Origin: Streptosporangium roseum DSM 43021
GTDB taxonomy: Bacteria > Actinomycetota > Actinomycetes > Streptosporangiales > Streptosporangiaceae
Length of the DNA: 64,000 nucleotides
Direction of reading: 5' to 3'
Assembly: GCF_000024865.1 (NCBI RefSeq)
Contig: NC_013595.1
Span: 1,240,001-1,304,000, forward strand
Shown one piece after another: positions 36,422 through 45,367 of the stretch. The translations under genes were made by a program, and so were the position numbers. The notes beneath the pieces are model-generated. The model was given only the letters and a program-made list of their open reading frames with translations, had not been told where the DNA came from and did not search any database. Each line of letters starts with the position of its first letter. Within the stretch, counting starts at the first letter, position 1.

Positions 36422-37296
36422 TGGCTATCTGGCTGACCGAGAACAGCAAGATCATTGTTCAGGGCATGACCGGCGGTGAGGGCACCAAGCACACCCGCCG
36501 CATGCTCGCCTCCGGCGCCCGCGTCGTCGGCGGCGTCAACGCCCGCAAGGCCGGCACCACCCACGAGGGTCTGCCCGTCTTCGGCACCGTCGTCGAGGCC
36601 ATCAAGGAGACCGGCGCCGACGTGTCGGTCGTCTTCGTGCCCCCGGCGTTCACCAAGGACGCCGTCAAGGAGGCCATCGACGCCGAGATCCCGCTCTGCG
36701 TCGTGATCACCGAGGGTGTCCCGATCCACGACACCACCGAGTTCTGGGCCTACGCGGTCGCCAAGGGCAACAAGACCCGCATCATCGGGCCGAACTGCCC
36801 CGGCATCGCCTCGCCCGGCGCCTCCAACGCCGGCATCATCCCCGCCGACATCACCACCGCCGGCCGCATCGGCCTGGTGTCGAAGTCCGGGACGCTGACC
36901 TACCAGCTCATGTACGAGCTGCGGGACTTCGGCTTCTCCACCGCCGTCGGCATCGGTGGCGACCCGGTCATCGGCACCACGCACATCGACGCCCTCCAGG
37001 CCTTCCAGGACGACCCGGGCACCGACGCGATCGTGATGATCGGTGAGATCGGCGGAGACGCCGAGGAGCGCGCCGCCGCCTACATCGAGCAGCACGTGAC
37101 CAAGCCGGTCGTCGCCTACGTCGCGGGCTTCACCGCCCCCGAGGGCAAGACCATGGGCCACGCGGGCGCGATCGTGTCCGGCTCGGCCGGCACCGCCCAG
37201 GCGAAGAAGGAGGCTCTGGAGAAGGTCGGCGTCCGCGTCGGCAAGACCCCGAGCGAGACCGCCCGCCTGATGCGCGAGGTCATGCAGGCCCGCTAG
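36421..37296 (+). CDS. sucD: Succinate-CoA ligase alpha subunit
   Basis: A 291-residue subunit that binds CoA and carries the phosphohistidine. An N-terminal Rossmann CoA-binding domain has VQGMTGGEGTKHTRRML; GPNCPGIASP and LVSKSGTLTYQL follow. The active His is at about 247 (MGHAGAIVSG). It is translationally coupled to sucC and followed by a strong terminator 7 bp after the stop. Length and motifs are normal for the family. Confidence 0.97.
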   Translation: MAIWLTENSKIIVQGMTGGEGTKHTRRMLASGARVVGGVNARKAGTTHEGLPVFGTVVEAIKETGADVSVVFVPPAFTKDAVKEAIDAEIPLCVVITEGVPIHDTTEFWAYAVAKGNKTRIIGPNCPGIASPGASNAGIIPADITTAGRIGLVSKSGTLTYQLMYELRDFGFSTAVGIGGDPVIGTTHIDALQAFQDDPGTDAIVMIGEIGGDAEERAAAYIEQHVTKPVVAYVAGFTAPEGKTMGHAGAIVSGSAGTAQAKKEALEKVGVRVGKTPSETARLMREVMQAR

Positions 37297-37302
37297 TTCC
37301 AC

Positions 37303-37341
37303 CAGGAAAGGCGCCCGATGTCCTGCCGGGCGCCTTTCCTG
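37303..37341 (+). terminator. Strong terminator after sucD
   Basis: CAGGAAAGGCGCCCG and its exact complement form a 15-base stem around a nine-base loop, beginning seven bases after the sucD stop codon. Confidence 0.85.
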
Positions 37342-37472
37342 CTCTCCGGCCTCCCTCACGGCACGCGTCCCGTACGGCATGCGCCTGCCGCCGGACAGTT
37401 GCCCATACGGCACGCGACACGCGGGGCGAAGGAGTCTCTCCCACACGGAAGATCCTGAGACCATCGACTATT

Positions 37473-39134
37473 GTGACGGCCCTTCTCGATCAGCTCCGGA
37501 CGGCTCCCCGTAACGTCCTCAGCCGTATCCCCCTGCCCGGCGTCACAGGTGACGACGACGACGTCCGCCGGCCGCTTCCCGTCTCCGGGATGCTCGCCGC
37601 CGCGTGGACGCTCGGCGTGGGCCTGGCGGTGCTCACCACTCTCACCCTGGTCGGCTGGATCGCCTCCCCCAAGGGCTCGCTCGGTCCGGGCCTGCCGGGG
37701 GTGTTCCGCACCGCGTCCCAGCTCTGGCTGGCGGCCCACCACGCGGGGTTCGCGATCCCCGGAGGGTCGGTCGGGCTGCTCCCGCTGGGCCTGACGGTGC
37801 TGCCCGCCTTCCTGCTGTACCGGGCCGGGATCTGGATGGCCCGCGACGCCGACCTGCGCCTGCGGCTGCCCGCCCGGCTGCCCAAGAACAGCCCGAAGGA
37901 CGAGGCCAACGCCCGGCGCCGGGCCCAGCTCGTGCTGGTCGCCCAGGCGGGCATCTCGCTGGCGGCGCCGTACGCGCTGCTGGCCGGGATCATCGCGCTG
38001 GTCACCCGGAACGAGGTCACCCAGCCGTTCCTCGGCGACGTGCTGGTCAGCCACCTGGTGGTGGCCTTCCTCGCCGGCTCGCTGGCCACCGCCAGGACGA
38101 TCGGGCCGTGGCGGTCGATGCTGCGCCTGCTGCCCGAACGGCTGCGCTCGGTCGTGGTGGCCTCGGCCGCCGCGCTGGGAATCATGCTGGTGGCGGGCGC
38201 CGTCATGGTGTTCGGCGCCATCGTGGTGAACTTCAAGCAGGTCCAGGAGCTGTCCGACGTCCTGTCGCCCGGCTTCGTCGGCGGCCTGCTGCTCCTGCTG
38301 GTCCAGGGGCTCTACCTGCTCAACGCGGTCATCTGGGGGATGGCCTACATCGCCGGTCCGGGTTTCGCGGTCGGCACCGGCACGCTGGTCGCGCCGACCG
38401 GAGTCCAGCTCGGGACCGTGCCGAGCCTGCCGATCCTGGGCGCCCTGCCGGAGGCGGGCCCCACCCCGGCATGGGTGATGGTGGTGATCGCGCTGCCGTT
38501 CGCGGCCGGAGCGGTGGCGGGTGTCCTGGGTGTCAGGATCGCGCCGTCGCCCTCGTTCGAGGGTGCGCCGCTGTGGGGGTTCGTCTGCGGGCTGGCGACC
38601 GGTGCGGCGGCCGGGCTGCTGGCCGCGCTGTCCGGCGGCTCGCTGGGCGGGGCGAGGCTCTCCGCGGTCGGCCCGGCGGCCTGGGAGGTCATGCTCTCGG
38701 TGACGCTGGAGGTGGGCGTCGCCGCGGGCATCTCGGCGGGCCTGGCCAACTGGTGGCTGATCTTCCGGGAGCAGAACGCGGCGGTGACCAAGGCGGCCGC
38801 CAAGGTCGGCACGGCCACCGCGCCGGTCCGCAAGGCGGGAGCGAAGATCGCCAAGGCCGCGGGGACGGTGGCGGGCAAGGTCGGGCTCGCCGAGCCGGAC
38901 GGCCCCTGCATGCTCCCCGGCCACTGGCTGGACGCCACCGAGTGCGACACCCAGCCGATCCCGGTCATCAGGGACGACTGGGAGGACGAGCACGCCTCGG
39001 CGGCGGCGGAGAACCCTCCGAAGAGCCGCGACCGCGAACCGCCGCGCCCGCCCCGGCGCGACATCGTCGACGAGTCCGACGACAAGGGCGGCCACGTGAT
39101 CTACCTGGACCCCTACGCCTGGGACCGCGACTAG
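37473..39134 (+). CDS. DUF6350 polytopic membrane protein (PerM-like, cell-division associated)
   Basis: A 553-residue protein with about ten hydrophobic helices between ~35 and 440 and a hydrophilic C-terminal ~110 residues rich in Lys/Ala, then Asp/Arg/Pro. The position between sucCD and purN is the standard place of the DUF6350 protein in actinomycetes. Mycobacterial PerM supports division and stability of the division machinery; a like role here is inference. The GTG at 37473 has no obvious Shine-Dalgarno sequence. The last codons (YAWDRD) are echoed just downstream: bases 39113-39131 recur at 39141-39159 with one change. Confidence 0.8.
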   Translation: MTALLDQLRTAPRNVLSRIPLPGVTGDDDDVRRPLPVSGMLAAAWTLGVGLAVLTTLTLVGWIASPKGSLGPGLPGVFRTASQLWLAAHHAGFAIPGGSVGLLPLGLTVLPAFLLYRAGIWMARDADLRLRLPARLPKNSPKDEANARRRAQLVLVAQAGISLAAPYALLAGIIALVTRNEVTQPFLGDVLVSHLVVAFLAGSLATARTIGPWRSMLRLLPERLRSVVVASAAALGIMLVAGAVMVFGAIVVNFKQVQELSDVLSPGFVGGLLLLLVQGLYLLNAVIWGMAYIAGPGFAVGTGTLVAPTGVQLGTVPSLPILGALPEAGPTPAWVMVVIALPFAAGAVAGVLGVRIAPSPSFEGAPLWGFVCGLATGAAAGLLAALSGGSLGGARLSAVGPAAWEVMLSVTLEVGVAAGISAGLANWWLIFREQNAAVTKAAAKVGTATAPVRKAGAKIAKAAGTVAGKVGLAEPDGPCMLPGHWLDATECDTQPIPVIRDDWEDEHASAAAENPPKSRDREPPRPPRRDIVDESDDKGGHVIYLDPYAWDRD

Positions 39135-39326
39135 GCTCCGCTACGCCCGGGACCGCGACCGGTCCGGCTCGAACGGGTGATGCCCGGCCGCGACACGGAC
39201 CTCGCGGAGACCGCGCGCAGCGCGCCGACCGCGAGGAGCACCCCCGCGGTCGGAGGCCACCTGAGGTCGGAGGCCACCCGCTCCAGCGGGACCCATGGGA
39301 CAGGACTCCGCCGGACCGGCAGGCCG
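39135..39326. other. Intergenic region with a short duplicated gene end
   Basis: No gene is supported here. The 19 bases at 39141-39159 duplicate the last codons of the DUF6350 gene (39113-39131, one mismatch). The rest is GC-rich and leads into the 50-bp tandem repeats at 39327. Confidence 0.5.
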
Positions 39327-39444
39327 GCTCGTCGGGGAGACGGTTCACCGGCGGGCCGCGCTCGCAGGAGGGACGGGCTCACCGGGGAGACGGTTCACCG
39401 GCGGGCCGCGCTCGCAGGAAGGGCGGGCTCACCGGGGAGACGGG
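39327..39444. repeat. 50-bp tandem repeat, 2.4 copies
   Basis: Units start at 39327, 39377 and 39427 with an exact 50-base period; each begins GCTC(A/G)(C/T)CGGGGAGACGG. Copies one and two differ at only a few positions, and the third stops after ~18 bases, just before the stop codon of the membrane protein gene at 39446. It lies at the 3' end of two convergent genes and may affect termination. Confidence 0.8.
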
Positions 39445-39445
39445 C

Positions 39446-39856
39446 TCAGGGAGGGAACGGGAACTGCACGTCGCCGGGGCGGACGAAGGGCATCTTCTTC
39501 TCCATCGCCCGTTCGAGCTGGTCCACGCACTCGTTCTGGGCGGTGACGGTGCCCGCGCCCCTGCCGCACTCGGTGTAGGCCGCCAGCTCGTCGCTGAAGT
39601 AGAACTGCATCGCGGTCACCCCCGCGGCGATCAGCAGTGCCAGCGACGCCACGACGATGCCGACGATCGCGGAGGTCACCGGCTTCGTCACCGAGCGCAG
39701 GGCCCGGATCGCGCGGACCGAGGCGACGAGGGCGAAGAGCGACATGACGAACCCCGCGAGGGGGAGGACCAGAGTCAACACCACCGAGGCGAAGGCGAGC
39801 CACAACGCCCGCCGTCCCGCACCCTCCGCCGGCCGTGCCTGGACGGGAGTCGTCAC
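39446..39856 (-). CDS. Small membrane protein of unknown function next to purN
   Basis: A 136-residue protein with two adjacent hydrophobic helices at about 22-50 and 60-90 (LWLAFASVVLTLVLPLAGFVMSLFAL; TSAIVGIVVASLALLIAAGV), in a DUF4190-like layout, and a ~45-residue outer domain with two Cys (TECGRGAGT, NECVDQLE) that could form a disulfide. It ends MPFVRPGDVQFPFPP. The GTG at 39856 follows AAGGAGGTCAG, which fixes the start. It is divergent from purN with 79 bp between. No specific function is known to me. Confidence 0.75.
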   Translation of the reverse strand: MTTPVQARPAEGAGRRALWLAFASVVLTLVLPLAGFVMSLFALVASVRAIRALRSVTKPVTSAIVGIVVASLALLIAAGVTAMQFYFSDELAAYTECGRGAGTVTAQNECVDQLERAMEKKMPFVRPGDVQFPFPP

Positions 39857-39935
39857 CTGACCTCCTTGCATCGCGTGAGTGGACAGGCCGATACCCTTGC
39901 AGCGGCGTGAGTCCCCGTCCGAATGGAGTGCGTCG

Positions 39936-40556
39936 GTGTCATCCCAGGCCGCTCGGCTTGTGGTCCTCGTGTCCGGTTCTGGAACCAACCTACAGGCCTT
40001 ACTGGACGCTGTGGCAGACGAGGCGTACGGTGCCCGGATCGTAGCGGTGGGCGCCGATCGCGATGGTATCGAGGGATTGGCACGCGCGGAACGCGCCGGC
40101 GTCCCCACCTTCGTCGAAAGGCTGGCCGACCACCCGCGTCGGGACGCCTGGGACCGGGGGATCGCCGCGCGGATCGCCAGGCACCGGCCGGACCTGGTCG
40201 TCTGCGCGGGGTTCATGAAGATCCTCGGCGCGCCGACGCTGACCGCCTTCCCCGTTCTCAACACCCATCCCGCGCTGCTGCCCTCCTTCCCCGGCGCGCA
40301 CGGAGTCCGCGACGCCCTCGCGTACGGCGTGCGGATCACCGGCTGCACCGTGATGCTCGCCGACGCCGGAGTCGACACCGGGCCGATCATCGCCCAGGAG
40401 GCCGTGCCCGTGCTGGACGGCGACGACGAGGCATCCCTGCACGAGCGCATCAAGACCGTCGAGCGGAGCCTGCTCGTCGACACCGTCGGCCGGATGGCCC
40501 GTGAGGGCTGGACCGTGGCCGACAGGACCTTTCGCTTCGGACGACCCGGTGGATGA
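39936..40556 (+). CDS. purN: Phosphoribosylglycinamide formyltransferase
   Basis: A 206-residue enzyme for step 3 of purine synthesis: transfer of formyl from 10-formyl-tetrahydrofolate to GAR. Motifs: LVSGSGTNLQALL near the N-terminus (phosphate loop), VVCAGFMKIL, NTHPALLPSFPGAHG with the catalytic Asn/His, and GCTVMLADAGVDTGPII containing the catalytic Asp. A GTG start with GGAG upstream. It is followed 46 bp later by purH, so the two form a purine operon. Confidence 0.96.
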   Translation: MSSQAARLVVLVSGSGTNLQALLDAVADEAYGARIVAVGADRDGIEGLARAERAGVPTFVERLADHPRRDAWDRGIAARIARHRPDLVVCAGFMKILGAPTLTAFPVLNTHPALLPSFPGAHGVRDALAYGVRITGCTVMLADAGVDTGPIIAQEAVPVLDGDDEASLHERIKTVERSLLVDTVGRMAREGWTVADRTFRFGRPGG

Positions 40557-40602
40557 GCCGGGCGCCCCGGATGAAACCGGAACCAAACAGGAGGACCAGG
40601 AA

Positions 40603-42147
40603 GTGACCCGCATCGCCATCCGGCGCGCGTTGATCGCTGTGTATGACAAGAGCGGGCTGGAGGAGCTGGCCCGCGGCCTCGACGCCGCGGGTGTGGAGAT
40701 CGTCTCCACCGGTGGCACCGCCGCGAAGATCGCTTCGTTCGGTGTCCCCGTCACTCCGGTCGAGGCGCTGACCGGGTTCCCCGAGTGCCTCGACGGCCGC
40801 GTCAAGACCCTCCACCCGCGCGTGCACGCCGGCCTGCTGGCCGACAGCGGCAACCCCGCCCACGTCAAGCAGCTCGAAGAGCTGGAGATCGACCCCTTCG
40901 AGCTGGTGGTGGTCAACCTCTACCCGTTCCAGGAGACGGTGGCCTCCGGCGCCTCCGACCGCGAGTGCGTCGAGCAGATCGACATCGGCGGCCCCGCGAT
41001 GATCCGCGCCGCGGCCAAGAACCACGGCACCGCCGCGATCGTGGTCGACCCCGGCGCCTACGGCGACGTGCTCGCCGCGGTGGCCGAGGGCGGCTTCACC
41101 TTCACCGAGCGCCGCCGTCTCGCCGCGGCCGCGTACGCCCACACCGCCGCCTACGACACCGCGGTGGCCTCCTGGTTCGCCGACGTCTACGCGGCCGAGG
41201 AGGACTCCTGGCCGCGCTACATGGGCGCCGCCTGGAGTCTCAAGTCGCCGCTGCGCTACGGCGAGAACCCGCACCAGGGCGCGGCCCTCTACTCCGGCGG
41301 GCAGGACGGCCTGGCCAACGCCGAGCAGCTGCACGGCAAGGAGATGTCCTACAACAACTACCTCGACGCCGACGCCGCCTGGCGGGCCGCCTGGGACTTC
41401 GCCGGACCCGCCGTGGCGATCATCAAGCACCAGAACCCGTGCGGCATCGCGGTCGGCGCCGACGTGGCCGAGGCGCACCGCAAGGCCAACGCCTGCGACC
41501 CGGTCTCCGCCTACGGCGGCGTGATCGCGGTCAACGGCGAGGTCACCGAGGAGCTGGCCCGGCAGATCGCCGAGGTGTTCACCGAGGTCGTGGTGGCCCC
41601 GGCCTTCACCGCCGAGGCGCTGGCCGTGCTCACCGAGAAGAAGAACATCCGGCTGCTGGCCTGCCCGCAGGGGCCGGGCAACCCGGCCGAGTTCCGCCGG
41701 ATCGACGGCGGCCTGCTGGTGCAGACCGCCGACCGGGTGAACGCCCCCGGCGACGACCCGTCCACCTGGGAGCTCAAGGCGGGCCCCGCGGCCTCCGCCG
41801 AGGTCCTCGCCGACCTGGCCTTCGCCTGGAAGGCCTGCCGTTCGGTGAAGTCCAACGCCATCCTGCTCGCCGCCGACGGCGCGAGTGTCGGCGTCGGCAT
41901 GGGCCAGGTCAACCGCGTCGACTCGGCGCAGCTCGCGGTCTCCCGCGCGGGCGAGCGCGCCCGGGGTTCCGCCGCGGCCTCCGACGCGTTCTTCCCGTTC
42001 GCCGACGGCCCGCAGGTGCTCATCGACGCCGGGGTGAAGGCGATCGTGGAGCCCGGCGGCTCCATCAGGGACGGGGAAGTGATCGCCGCGGCCGAGGCCG
42101 CCGGGGTCACGCTCTACTTCACCGGGACCCGCCACTTCTTCCACTGA
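40603..42147 (+). CDS. purH: Bifunctional AICAR transformylase / IMP cyclohydrolase
   Basis: A 514-residue enzyme for the last two steps of IMP synthesis. The N-terminal MGS-like cyclohydrolase domain has VYDKSGLEELA, STGGTAAKI, FPECLDGRVKTLHPRVHAGLL and DIGGPAMIRAAAKNH. The C-terminal transformylase has LRYGENPHQGAALY, NYLDADAAW, IKHQNPCGIAVG, WKACRSVKSNAI and DAFFPFADG. The GTG at 40603 follows CAGGAGGACCAGGAA. It uses 10-formyl-tetrahydrofolate, made in part through folD downstream. Confidence 0.97.
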   Translation: MTRIAIRRALIAVYDKSGLEELARGLDAAGVEIVSTGGTAAKIASFGVPVTPVEALTGFPECLDGRVKTLHPRVHAGLLADSGNPAHVKQLEELEIDPFELVVVNLYPFQETVASGASDRECVEQIDIGGPAMIRAAAKNHGTAAIVVDPGAYGDVLAAVAEGGFTFTERRRLAAAAYAHTAAYDTAVASWFADVYAAEEDSWPRYMGAAWSLKSPLRYGENPHQGAALYSGGQDGLANAEQLHGKEMSYNNYLDADAAWRAAWDFAGPAVAIIKHQNPCGIAVGADVAEAHRKANACDPVSAYGGVIAVNGEVTEELARQIAEVFTEVVVAPAFTAEALAVLTEKKNIRLLACPQGPGNPAEFRRIDGGLLVQTADRVNAPGDDPSTWELKAGPAASAEVLADLAFAWKACRSVKSNAILLAADGASVGVGMGQVNRVDSAQLAVSRAGERARGSAAASDAFFPFADGPQVLIDAGVKAIVEPGGSIRDGEVIAAAEAAGVTLYFTGTRHFFH

Positions 42148-42167
42148 TCCCCGACGATCTCCACGAG

Positions 42168-42205
42168 GGTGTACGGCCGCCGCACGCGTGTGGCGGCCGT
42201 ACACC
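42168..42205 (+). terminator. Terminator after purH
   Basis: GGTGTACGGCCGCC (42168-42181) and its exact complement (42192-42205) form a 14-base stem. The ten bases between can pair further around ACGCGT, so the whole 38-base element is almost one palindrome. Confidence 0.8.
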
Positions 42206-42311
42206 GGAGACAGGAAAGTGGCGGAGCGGACAGGATTTTCTGGCCGGAGAAGGTTTAAACCCCGGTTAACCTGAAGCGCATCCCTTCCCCCGCCTCCGTG
42301 GAGACTCCCTC

Positions 42312-42485
42312 ATGCCTCTGCTCGACGCCGTCCTGAACGTCTTTGTGATCATGAGTGGATTCTGGGAGAGCCCCTGGCTGCTCCTCATCTTCGCCTTCGG
42401 CGCCGCCCCCCTGGGGGCCAAGGCCGTGGAGCTCATCCCCTTCACGCGCAGGATCATCGAGCGCCGTGAAGCGGAGCGCGGATGA
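42312..42485 (+). CDS. Small 57-residue membrane protein upstream of folD
   Basis: The open frame starts MPLLDAVLNVFVIMSGFW, has one hydrophobic stretch (about 5-35) and ends in a basic segment (TRRIIERREAER). GGAG lies eight bases before the ATG, and the folD start is 21 bp downstream of the stop, so it could be the first gene of a folD operon. Wobble positions are mostly C or G, as in real genes here. No family is recognised; it could still be spurious. Confidence 0.5.
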   Translation: MPLLDAVLNVFVIMSGFWESPWLLLIFAFGAAPLGAKAVELIPFTRRIIERREAERG

Positions 42486-42506
42486 TCTCGTGGAAGGATT
42501 GAACCC

Positions 42507-43355
42507 ATGAGCGCGCAGATCCTGGACGGCAAGGCCACCGCGGCGAAGATCAAGGCAGACCTCACGGCGCGGGTCGCCGTGCTGAGGGAGCGCGGCATCA
42601 CCCCCGGGCTGGGCACCGTCCTCGTCGGTGACGACCCGGGCAGCCAGATCTACGTGGCCGGCAAGCACCGCGACTGCGCCGAGGTAGGCATCGCCTCCAT
42701 CCGCAGGGACCTGCCGGCGACGGCCACGCAGGCCGAGGTCGAGGCGGTCATCGACGAGCTCAACGCCGCCGGGGAGTGCACCGGCTACATCGTGCAGCTC
42801 CCGCTGCCCCGCCACCTCGACACCATGGCGCTGCTCGAACGGATGGACCCGGCCAAGGACGCCGACGGGCTGCACCCGGTCAACCTGGGCCGCCTGGTGC
42901 ACATGGTCGACGCGCCGCTGCCCTGCACCCCGCACGGCATCGTCCTGCTCCTGCAGGAGTACGGCGTGCCCGTCAAGGGCGCCGAGGTCGTCGTGGTCGG
43001 CCGCGGCATCACCGTGGGCCGCTCGCTCGGCCTGCTGCTGACCCGCCGCTCGGAGAACGCCACCGTCACCCTCTGCCACACCGGCACCCAGGACCTGGCG
43101 GCCCACACCCGTCGCGCCGACATCGTCGTCGCCGCGGCGGGCGTGCCTCACCTGATCACGGCCGACATGGTCAAGCCCGGCGCCGCCGTGCTCGACGTCG
43201 GCGTCTCCCGGGTCGACGGCAAGATCGCCGGCGATGTCGCCCCCGGCGTCGAGGACGTCGCGGGCTTCCTCACCCCCAATCCCGGCGGCGTGGGCCCGAT
43301 GACCCGGGCCCTGCTGCTGACCAACGTGGTCGAGGCCGCCGAGAAGCGGGGCTAG
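42507..43355 (+). CDS. folD: Methylenetetrahydrofolate dehydrogenase / cyclohydrolase
   Basis: A 282-residue bifunctional enzyme interconverting 5,10-methylene- and 10-formyl-tetrahydrofolate, the formyl donor for PurN and PurH upstream. The catalytic pair is Tyr49/Lys53 in IYVAGKHRDC. GYIVQLPLP, KDADGLHPVNLGRL and VVVGRGITVGRSL (NADP site) follow, and it ends NPGGVGPMTRALLLTNVVEAAE. The usual GRxxxVGxP reads GRGITVGRS. It stops four bases before the convergent FHA gene, with no visible terminator between. Confidence 0.96.
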   Translation: MSAQILDGKATAAKIKADLTARVAVLRERGITPGLGTVLVGDDPGSQIYVAGKHRDCAEVGIASIRRDLPATATQAEVEAVIDELNAAGECTGYIVQLPLPRHLDTMALLERMDPAKDADGLHPVNLGRLVHMVDAPLPCTPHGIVLLLQEYGVPVKGAEVVVVGRGITVGRSLGLLLTRRSENATVTLCHTGTQDLAAHTRRADIVVAAAGVPHLITADMVKPGAAVLDVGVSRVDGKIAGDVAPGVEDVAGFLTPNPGGVGPMTRALLLTNVVEAAEKRG

Positions 43356-43359
43356 CGGT

Positions 43360-44013
43360 TCAGGACGCCCGGCGGCTCGCCGCGGTCGCCGCCGCCTGAG
43401 GCTCCGGGGTGCCGGCCGCGCGCTGCGGCGGCACCACCGGGGTGGGCCTGACCAGCCCCAGGGCGACCACCTCGTTGGCCAGCCTGGTGCGCCGGTTGGT
43501 CCCCTCCGGGATCCGGAACTTCTGGTAGAGGCGGAGCAGGTGCTGCTTGACCGCGGCCTCCGTCACCACCAGATCGTCGGCTATCTCCCGTGCGGTGGCG
43601 GGCGCGACGAACGCCTCGTCCGACAGCGCCGGACGGCACAGCGACGTCAGCACGTCCACCTCCCGCCGGGTGAGCTCCGGAGCCGCGGCGCGGCGGAGCT
43701 CGACCTCGGGGGCGAAGTCCTCACGCGGGACTCCGCCGATCCTGCCCCGCGCGGCACCGAAGGAGACGACGTCACCGTCGTCGAGCACCCTCCGGGCGAT
43801 CGGCCTGCCGTTCACCCGCGTGCCGTTGCGGGACAGGCCCAGATCAACGACATACAGGTAGGGTCCGCGCCGGACGAATTCCGCGTGCAGCCGGGACACA
43901 CTCGGATCGGTGAGCCGGATGTCGACACCCCGGCCACGTCCGATCGTCGTGATCTCGGGGCGCAACGGGACCACCTCGCCGGTGTCCTCGATGCGTATGA
44001 ACGGCCCCTCCAC
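43360..44013 (-). CDS. FHA-domain protein with LuxR-like helix-turn-helix
   Basis: A 217-residue protein. The FHA domain (1-~90) has TTIGRGRGVDIRLTD, SVSRLHAEF and LSRNGTRVNG, so the phosphothreonine-binding Arg, Ser, His and Asn are present. Residues ~112-180 read ELTRREVDVLTSLCRPAL..ATAREIADDLVVTEAAVKQHLLRLYQKFRIP, a LuxR/sigma-4-type DNA-binding motif. This points to a transcription factor steered by a Ser/Thr kinase; a receptor kinase gene lies 5 kb away. The GTG at 44013 follows GGGGAGGA. It is divergent from the citrate synthase gene across 181 bp. Confidence 0.85.
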   Translation of the reverse strand: MEGPFIRIEDTGEVVPLRPEITTIGRGRGVDIRLTDPSVSRLHAEFVRRGPYLYVVDLGLSRNGTRVNGRPIARRVLDDGDVVSFGAARGRIGGVPREDFAPEVELRRAAAPELTRREVDVLTSLCRPALSDEAFVAPATAREIADDLVVTEAAVKQHLLRLYQKFRIPEGTNRRTRLANEVVALGLVRPTPVVPPQRAAGTPEPQAAATAASRRAS

Positions 44014-44194
44014 GGCAGTTCCTCCCCAGGTAGCCCGCCGTAACTATTCCTACAGCTCCGGCTTACCCAAACGAGGTGATGGGGAATCGCCTTTGCCAGA
44101 AGGAGAATCCCTCGTGAAATTGGTCTGGACCTCCCGGGAGGGTTTCCCCTGCTCACGGGTAGACTTCGGGCGAAGATAAGCGGAGGAAACACTC

Positions 44195-45316
44195 ATGGCG
44201 GACAAGCCCACAAAAGGCCTCGCCGATGTCGTAGCCGCGTCCACAGCGCTCAGTGACATCGACGGTCAGGCCGGTCTCCTTTTCTATCGTGGCTACGACA
44301 TCCACGATCTGGCCGGCCGTACCACCTTCGAAGAGATCGCCCACCTGCTGCAGCACGGCGGCCTTCCCACCGGGGAGCAACTGGCCGCCTACGGGGCCGA
44401 GCTCGTCGGGGGCCGTAAGCTCGGCGCTCTCGCCGAAGCGAACATCGCGGAGATCGCGGAGAAGCAGGCGCCCATGGAGGCGCTGCGCACGCTGGTCTCC
44501 CTGGCCGGGGGTGACGATCCGGACAAGGACTCCAACAGTCCCGAGGCCAACCTGCGCAAGGCCGCCCGGCTGACCGCGCAGCAGCCGATCCTCGTCGCCC
44601 GCTACCACGCGGCCAGGACGGGCACCACGATCCCGGAGCCGGACCCCGAGCTGAGCATCGCGGCCAACTTCCTGCTCCAGATCACCGGCCGGACCCCCGG
44701 GCAGCACGAGGTCGAGACCTTCGACGCCTGCCTGGTCCTCCACGCCGACCACACGATGAACGCCTCGACGTTCGCCGCCCGCGTGTGCGCCGCGACCCTC
44801 TCCGACATGCACTCGGCCATCGTGGCGGCCATCGGCACCCTCAAGGGCCCGCTGCACGGCGGGGCCAACGAGCAGGTCATGCGGACCCTGGAGTCGCTCG
44901 ACCCGGCCGCCGTCGCCCAGGCCGTGCGCGACAGGCTCGCCGCCGGCGAGAAGATCATGGGCTTCGGGCACCGGGTCTACAAGACCGAGGACCCGCGCGC
45001 CACGCACCTGCGCAAGATGTCGAAGGAGCTCGCGGAGGCCTCCGGCGACGACACGTACTACCGGATGTCCAAGGAAATGGAGGAGGTCGTCTTCGAGACG
45101 AAGGGCCTCTATCCCAACGTGGACTTCTACGCGGCGACCGTCTACCACTACCTCGGCATCCCGACAGACCTGTTCACCCCGGTCTTCTCGGTCAGCCGCA
45201 TGGCAGGATGGACCGCACACGTCATCGAGCAGCACGCCGACAACCGCCTGATCCGTCCGGACAGCGAGTACATCGGTGAGCGCGGCCAGAAGTGGAAGCC
45301 GCTCGCCGAGCGATGA
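44195..45316 (+). CDS. citA: Citrate synthase (short, citrate synthase 2 type)
   Basis: A 373-residue enzyme condensing oxaloacetate and acetyl-CoA (or propionyl-CoA in methylcitrate synthase relatives). Active-site blocks: LHADHTMNASTF, LKGPLHGGANEQV, GFGHRVYKTEDPRA and NVDFYAATVYHYLGIP (catalytic Asp). The short form without the N-terminal beta domain is the type found as CitA/PrpC in actinobacteria, so citrate and methylcitrate activity cannot be told apart by eye. The neighbouring icd and mdh favour the TCA cycle. The ATG follows GCGGAGGAAACACTC. Confidence 0.93.
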   Translation: MADKPTKGLADVVAASTALSDIDGQAGLLFYRGYDIHDLAGRTTFEEIAHLLQHGGLPTGEQLAAYGAELVGGRKLGALAEANIAEIAEKQAPMEALRTLVSLAGGDDPDKDSNSPEANLRKAARLTAQQPILVARYHAARTGTTIPEPDPELSIAANFLLQITGRTPGQHEVETFDACLVLHADHTMNASTFAARVCAATLSDMHSAIVAAIGTLKGPLHGGANEQVMRTLESLDPAAVAQAVRDRLAAGEKIMGFGHRVYKTEDPRATHLRKMSKELAEASGDDTYYRMSKEMEEVVFETKGLYPNVDFYAATVYHYLGIPTDLFTPVFSVSRMAGWTAHVIEQHADNRLIRPDSEYIGERGQKWKPLAER

Positions 45317-45367
45317 GCCGCGTGCGGCAGACGAGCCGATGAGTGCCCGAGTGAACGGCGGCCATGG

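Noticed and set aside
39327..39444. CRISPR-like appearance of regularly spaced repeats
   Set aside because: The 50-base units are contiguous with no unique spacers, and there are no cas genes nearby; this is a simple tandem repeat.
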